The translations under genes and the position numbers were made by a program. Shown here one piece after another: positions 62,125 through 64,000 of a stretch of DNA of 64,000 nucleotides. Each line of letters opens with the position of its first letter. Within the stretch, counting starts at the first letter, position 1. The stretch comes from Archangium sp. (GTDB taxonomy: Bacteria > Myxococcota > Myxococcia > Myxococcales > Myxococcaceae). The notes below the pieces were generated by a model. That model did not search any database and was not told the origin of the DNA. It saw nothing but the letters and a program-made list of their open reading frames with translations. Location of the stretch: contig JAUXRX010000005.1 in the NCBI GenBank assembly GCA_030681645.1, forward strand, positions 124,001-188,000. Reading direction: 5' to 3'.

Positions 62125-64000
62125 ATGCCTCAGCGGCTCGCACAACACCTGATTGCCCGGGGGCTCCTCCCCGCGCGCGTCGTGGACGAGGCGCTGCGTC
62201 GGCTCGGCCGAGAAGGAGGCACGCTCGATACCGTCCTCCTCGAGATGGGCGCGGTGTCCGAGGCCGGCATCCTCCAGGCCATCTCCGACGTCAGCGGGGT
62301 GCGCCTGGTGAACCTGGCCGACTTCGAGCCGAACACCGAAGCGGGCCCGCTGATGCCCTTCAAGATGGCGCGGCAGCTCAACGTGGTGCCGCTCTCGGTC
62401 GACGGCACCTCGCTGCACCTGGCCTGCGCCTACCCGCTGCAGCAGCCCCAGCTCAAAGACGTGGGCTTCCTGCTGGGCCGCAAGCTCGAGCTCTGGGTGG
62501 CGCTCGAGTGCCGGGTGCGCGACTGGCAGCAGACGCTCTACGGCCAGAAGGTCGAGCACCGCTACGGCAAGCTCCTCTTCCAGCTCGACCCGACGCGGCC
62601 GAAGCCGAAAGAAGAGGCCATGCTGCCGGGCGGTGACACCGAGTCACTGAGCTCCGACGTGCTGGAGCGCCTCGCCAAGGGCATCGTGGAAGAGCCGGTG
62701 CTGCTCGACCGCCCCAAGAAGAAAGAAGGGGTGCGCCGGCCGATGATCGAGGTCCTCGACGAGCCCGACGGCGAAGCCGGCGCGCTGGCCCTGGGCGACG
62801 AAGAAGATCCGCGCACCTCGGTGCTCGACCCCACCGCGTATTCACGCTTCGCCCGCGCCGAGCACGGGCAGCTCGACCAGGTCAGCTCGCCCGGCGTGCC
62901 CCTCGAGGAACATCACTCGACGCGGGTGATGGACATCAGCGGCTACAAGAACTTCGCGAAGGAGATCTCGAACACGCCCAGCGGCGAGTTCGCCAACCCC
63001 GCGCCTTCCGCCCCGCCGCCCCCGCCGCCGCGCATCTCGTTCCCCGGTGGCGTGCTGCCGCCGCGCCGCAGCTCGAGCGACGCGGTGCCGGTGCGCAAGG
63101 CCGAGCCGGTCGCCTTCGTTCAGCCCGCCTCGGCGCCGCGGCCCAGCAGCGAGAAGGTCCGCCCCGCCGAGCGCAAGGCCGTCGCCCCGCCGCCCAGGCC
63201 CGTGCGCCCCCCCGACGCCGCGCGAGATGAACGGCTGGAGCCGCCGGTCGACCTTCCGCCGCCCGCGAAGGCGCCTCCGCCCCCGCGCGCGCCGGCGAAG
63301 CCGGTGCGGCCGCCCGTCGACGAGATGGACTTCTCCGAGGTGAACGAGGTCATCTCGTCGCCCGGGGAAGCGCCGGTGGTGCCGCCCGAGCCGCCCACGC
63401 CGCCCGACTTCACCCGGCAGGTGCACTCCCCGGCGCCCGTGCCGATGATCACCCAGGCGCCCGCGCAGCTGCTCAACGTGGTGCCGGAAGAGCCGCCGCC
63501 GGCCGAGCTTCCCCCGCAGCCGGTGGAGACGTGGCAGGCGCCGGTGGAAGCGCAGCACGTCACCCAGCCGCCCAACGCCGTCGACTACTCGCAGGTGCAG
63601 GGCATTCTCCCCTCGCCCCCCGGCCTGGTGGCGTCGTCGGCGACCGAGTGGAGCCTCGCCCAGGCCCGGGTGGCGCTGCGCGAGGCGGTGAACGATCGCG
63701 AGCACCTCATGCACGTGGTGCTCGAGTACGCGCGGCGCACCTTCGAGTTCATCGGCTCGTTCGCGGTGATGAAGGGCGCGGCGGTGGGCTGGGACGCCCG
63801 CGGCGACGGCGACGTCACGGCGATCCGCCAGCTCGCCATTCCGCTCGACGCGGCCAGCGTGTTCCGCACCGTGGCGCTCACCCGCGGCAGCTACGTGGGC
63901 CCGCTGCCGCCCGACGCGCTCTCGCAGCACTACCTGGCGCTGCTGGGCCGAATGCCCCGCACCGTCTTCGTCTGGCCGGTCGAGGTGCAGTCGCGGCTGG
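62125..64000 (+). CDS. GspE N-terminal-domain hybrid protein (partial, runs off window)
   Basis: The frame begins at ATG 62125, three bases after the RDD stop, and stays open to the end of the window, giving 625 residues without a stop. Residues 1-145 match the GspE/MshE N-terminal domain (MPQRLAQHLIARGLLPARVV; LHLACAYPLQQPQLKDVGFL), which in other proteins binds c-di-GMP. A long acidic and Pro-rich region follows (about 150-500, PPPPPPRISF). The last visible part (about 520-625, AQARVALREAVNDREHLMHV then LEYARRTFEFIGSFAVMKG) resembles a GAF-like sensor domain. No Walker motif is seen in what is present, so it is not a normal secretion ATPase. A c-di-GMP or type IV pilus-linked regulator is likely. 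Confidence 0.82.
   Translation, partial: MPQRLAQHLIARGLLPARVVDEALRRLGREGGTLDTVLLEMGAVSEAGILQAISDVSGVRLVNLADFEPNTEAGPLMPFKMARQLNVVPLSVDGTSLHLACAYPLQQPQLKDVGFLLGRKLELWVALECRVRDWQQTLYGQKVEHRYGKLLFQLDPTRPKPKEEAMLPGGDTESLSSDVLERLAKGIVEEPVLLDRPKKKEGVRRPMIEVLDEPDGEAGALALGDEEDPRTSVLDPTAYSRFARAEHGQLDQVSSPGVPLEEHHSTRVMDISGYKNFAKEISNTPSGEFANPAPSAPPPPPPRISFPGGVLPPRRSSSDAVPVRKAEPVAFVQPASAPRPSSEKVRPAERKAVAPPPRPVRPPDAARDERLEPPVDLPPPAKAPPPPRAPAKPVRPPVDEMDFSEVNEVISSPGEAPVVPPEPPTPPDFTRQVHSPAPVPMITQAPAQLLNVVPEEPPPAELPPQPVETWQAPVEAQHVTQPPNAVDYSQVQGILPSPPGLVASSATEWSLAQARVALREAVNDREHLMHVVLEYARRTFEFIGSFAVMKGAAVGWDARGDGDVTAIRQLAIPLDAASVFRTVALTRGSYVGPLPPDALSQHYLALLGRMPRTVFVWPVEVQSRL

Overview
The window reads as chromosome of a high-GC predatory or social deltaproteobacterium of the Myxococcota, probably near Archangium, Cystobacter or Myxococcus. 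This is an inference from several traits: very high third-position GC, three Hanks-type Ser/Thr kinases, an FHA-domain sigma-54 activator next to a kinase, many secreted lipoproteins with Asp-Gly/Ala-Asp-Gly linkers, a GspE N-terminal hybrid protein, and many 4-base ATGA/GTGA gene overlaps. No tRNA, rRNA or CRISPR array was seen.

Layout. 1-7.9 kb: end of a beta-propeller-like protein, a GT4 glycosyltransferase, a response-regulator/PP2C phosphatase coupled to a STAS protein, a WD40 Ser/Thr kinase and a VWA protein. 8-11.8 kb: Cys-rich lipoprotein, outer-membrane protein and phosphosugar mutase. 12.0-16.5 kb: a leftward block of secreted proteins with visibly lower GC (subtilase, metzincin-type lipoprotein protease, two paralogous small exported proteins, a small lipoprotein) that looks acquired. 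16.6-20 kb: divergent FHA/sigma-54 activator and LamG-type kinase. 20.3-22.4 kb: a chimeric scar made of the start of the mutase gene and the end of deoC, followed by intact deoC. 22.4-30.2 kb: zinc-ribbon membrane protein, another kinase, ABC1/UbiB kinase, multi-domain response regulator and diguanylate cyclase. 30.3-35 kb: membrane pyrophosphatase hppA, an unknown protein and rnz. 35.0-36.1 kb: a gene-poor stretch with a 68-bp near-perfect inverted repeat around a damaged winged-helix gene. 36-43.7 kb: ZU5-type lipoprotein, S9 peptidase, small envelope proteins, rsmB coupled to an AroQ-like pseudoenzyme, and an outer-membrane protein. 43.7-49.1 kb: lipoprotein, TonB receptor, two coiled-coil membrane proteins and fmt. 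49.1-58.9 kb: mostly lineage-specific envelope proteins, an arginase-family hydrolase and a coupled four-gene operon with a START-domain protein. 58.9-64 kb: prmA, rsmE, an RDD membrane protein and the start of a GspE-N-domain protein that runs off the window.

The genes mostly fall into three groups: phospho-signalling (kinases, PP2C, STAS, receivers, GGDEF), envelope and secretion (lipoproteins, barrels, proteases), and translation/RNA housekeeping (rnz, rsmB, fmt, prmA, rsmE). The best candidates for something new are the 68-bp inverted-repeat element, the mutase/deoC recombination scar, the low-GC secretome block, the AroQ pseudoenzyme fusion and the strand-biased dispersed intergenic repeat. 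Functional calls rest on motifs read by eye; no database search was possible.
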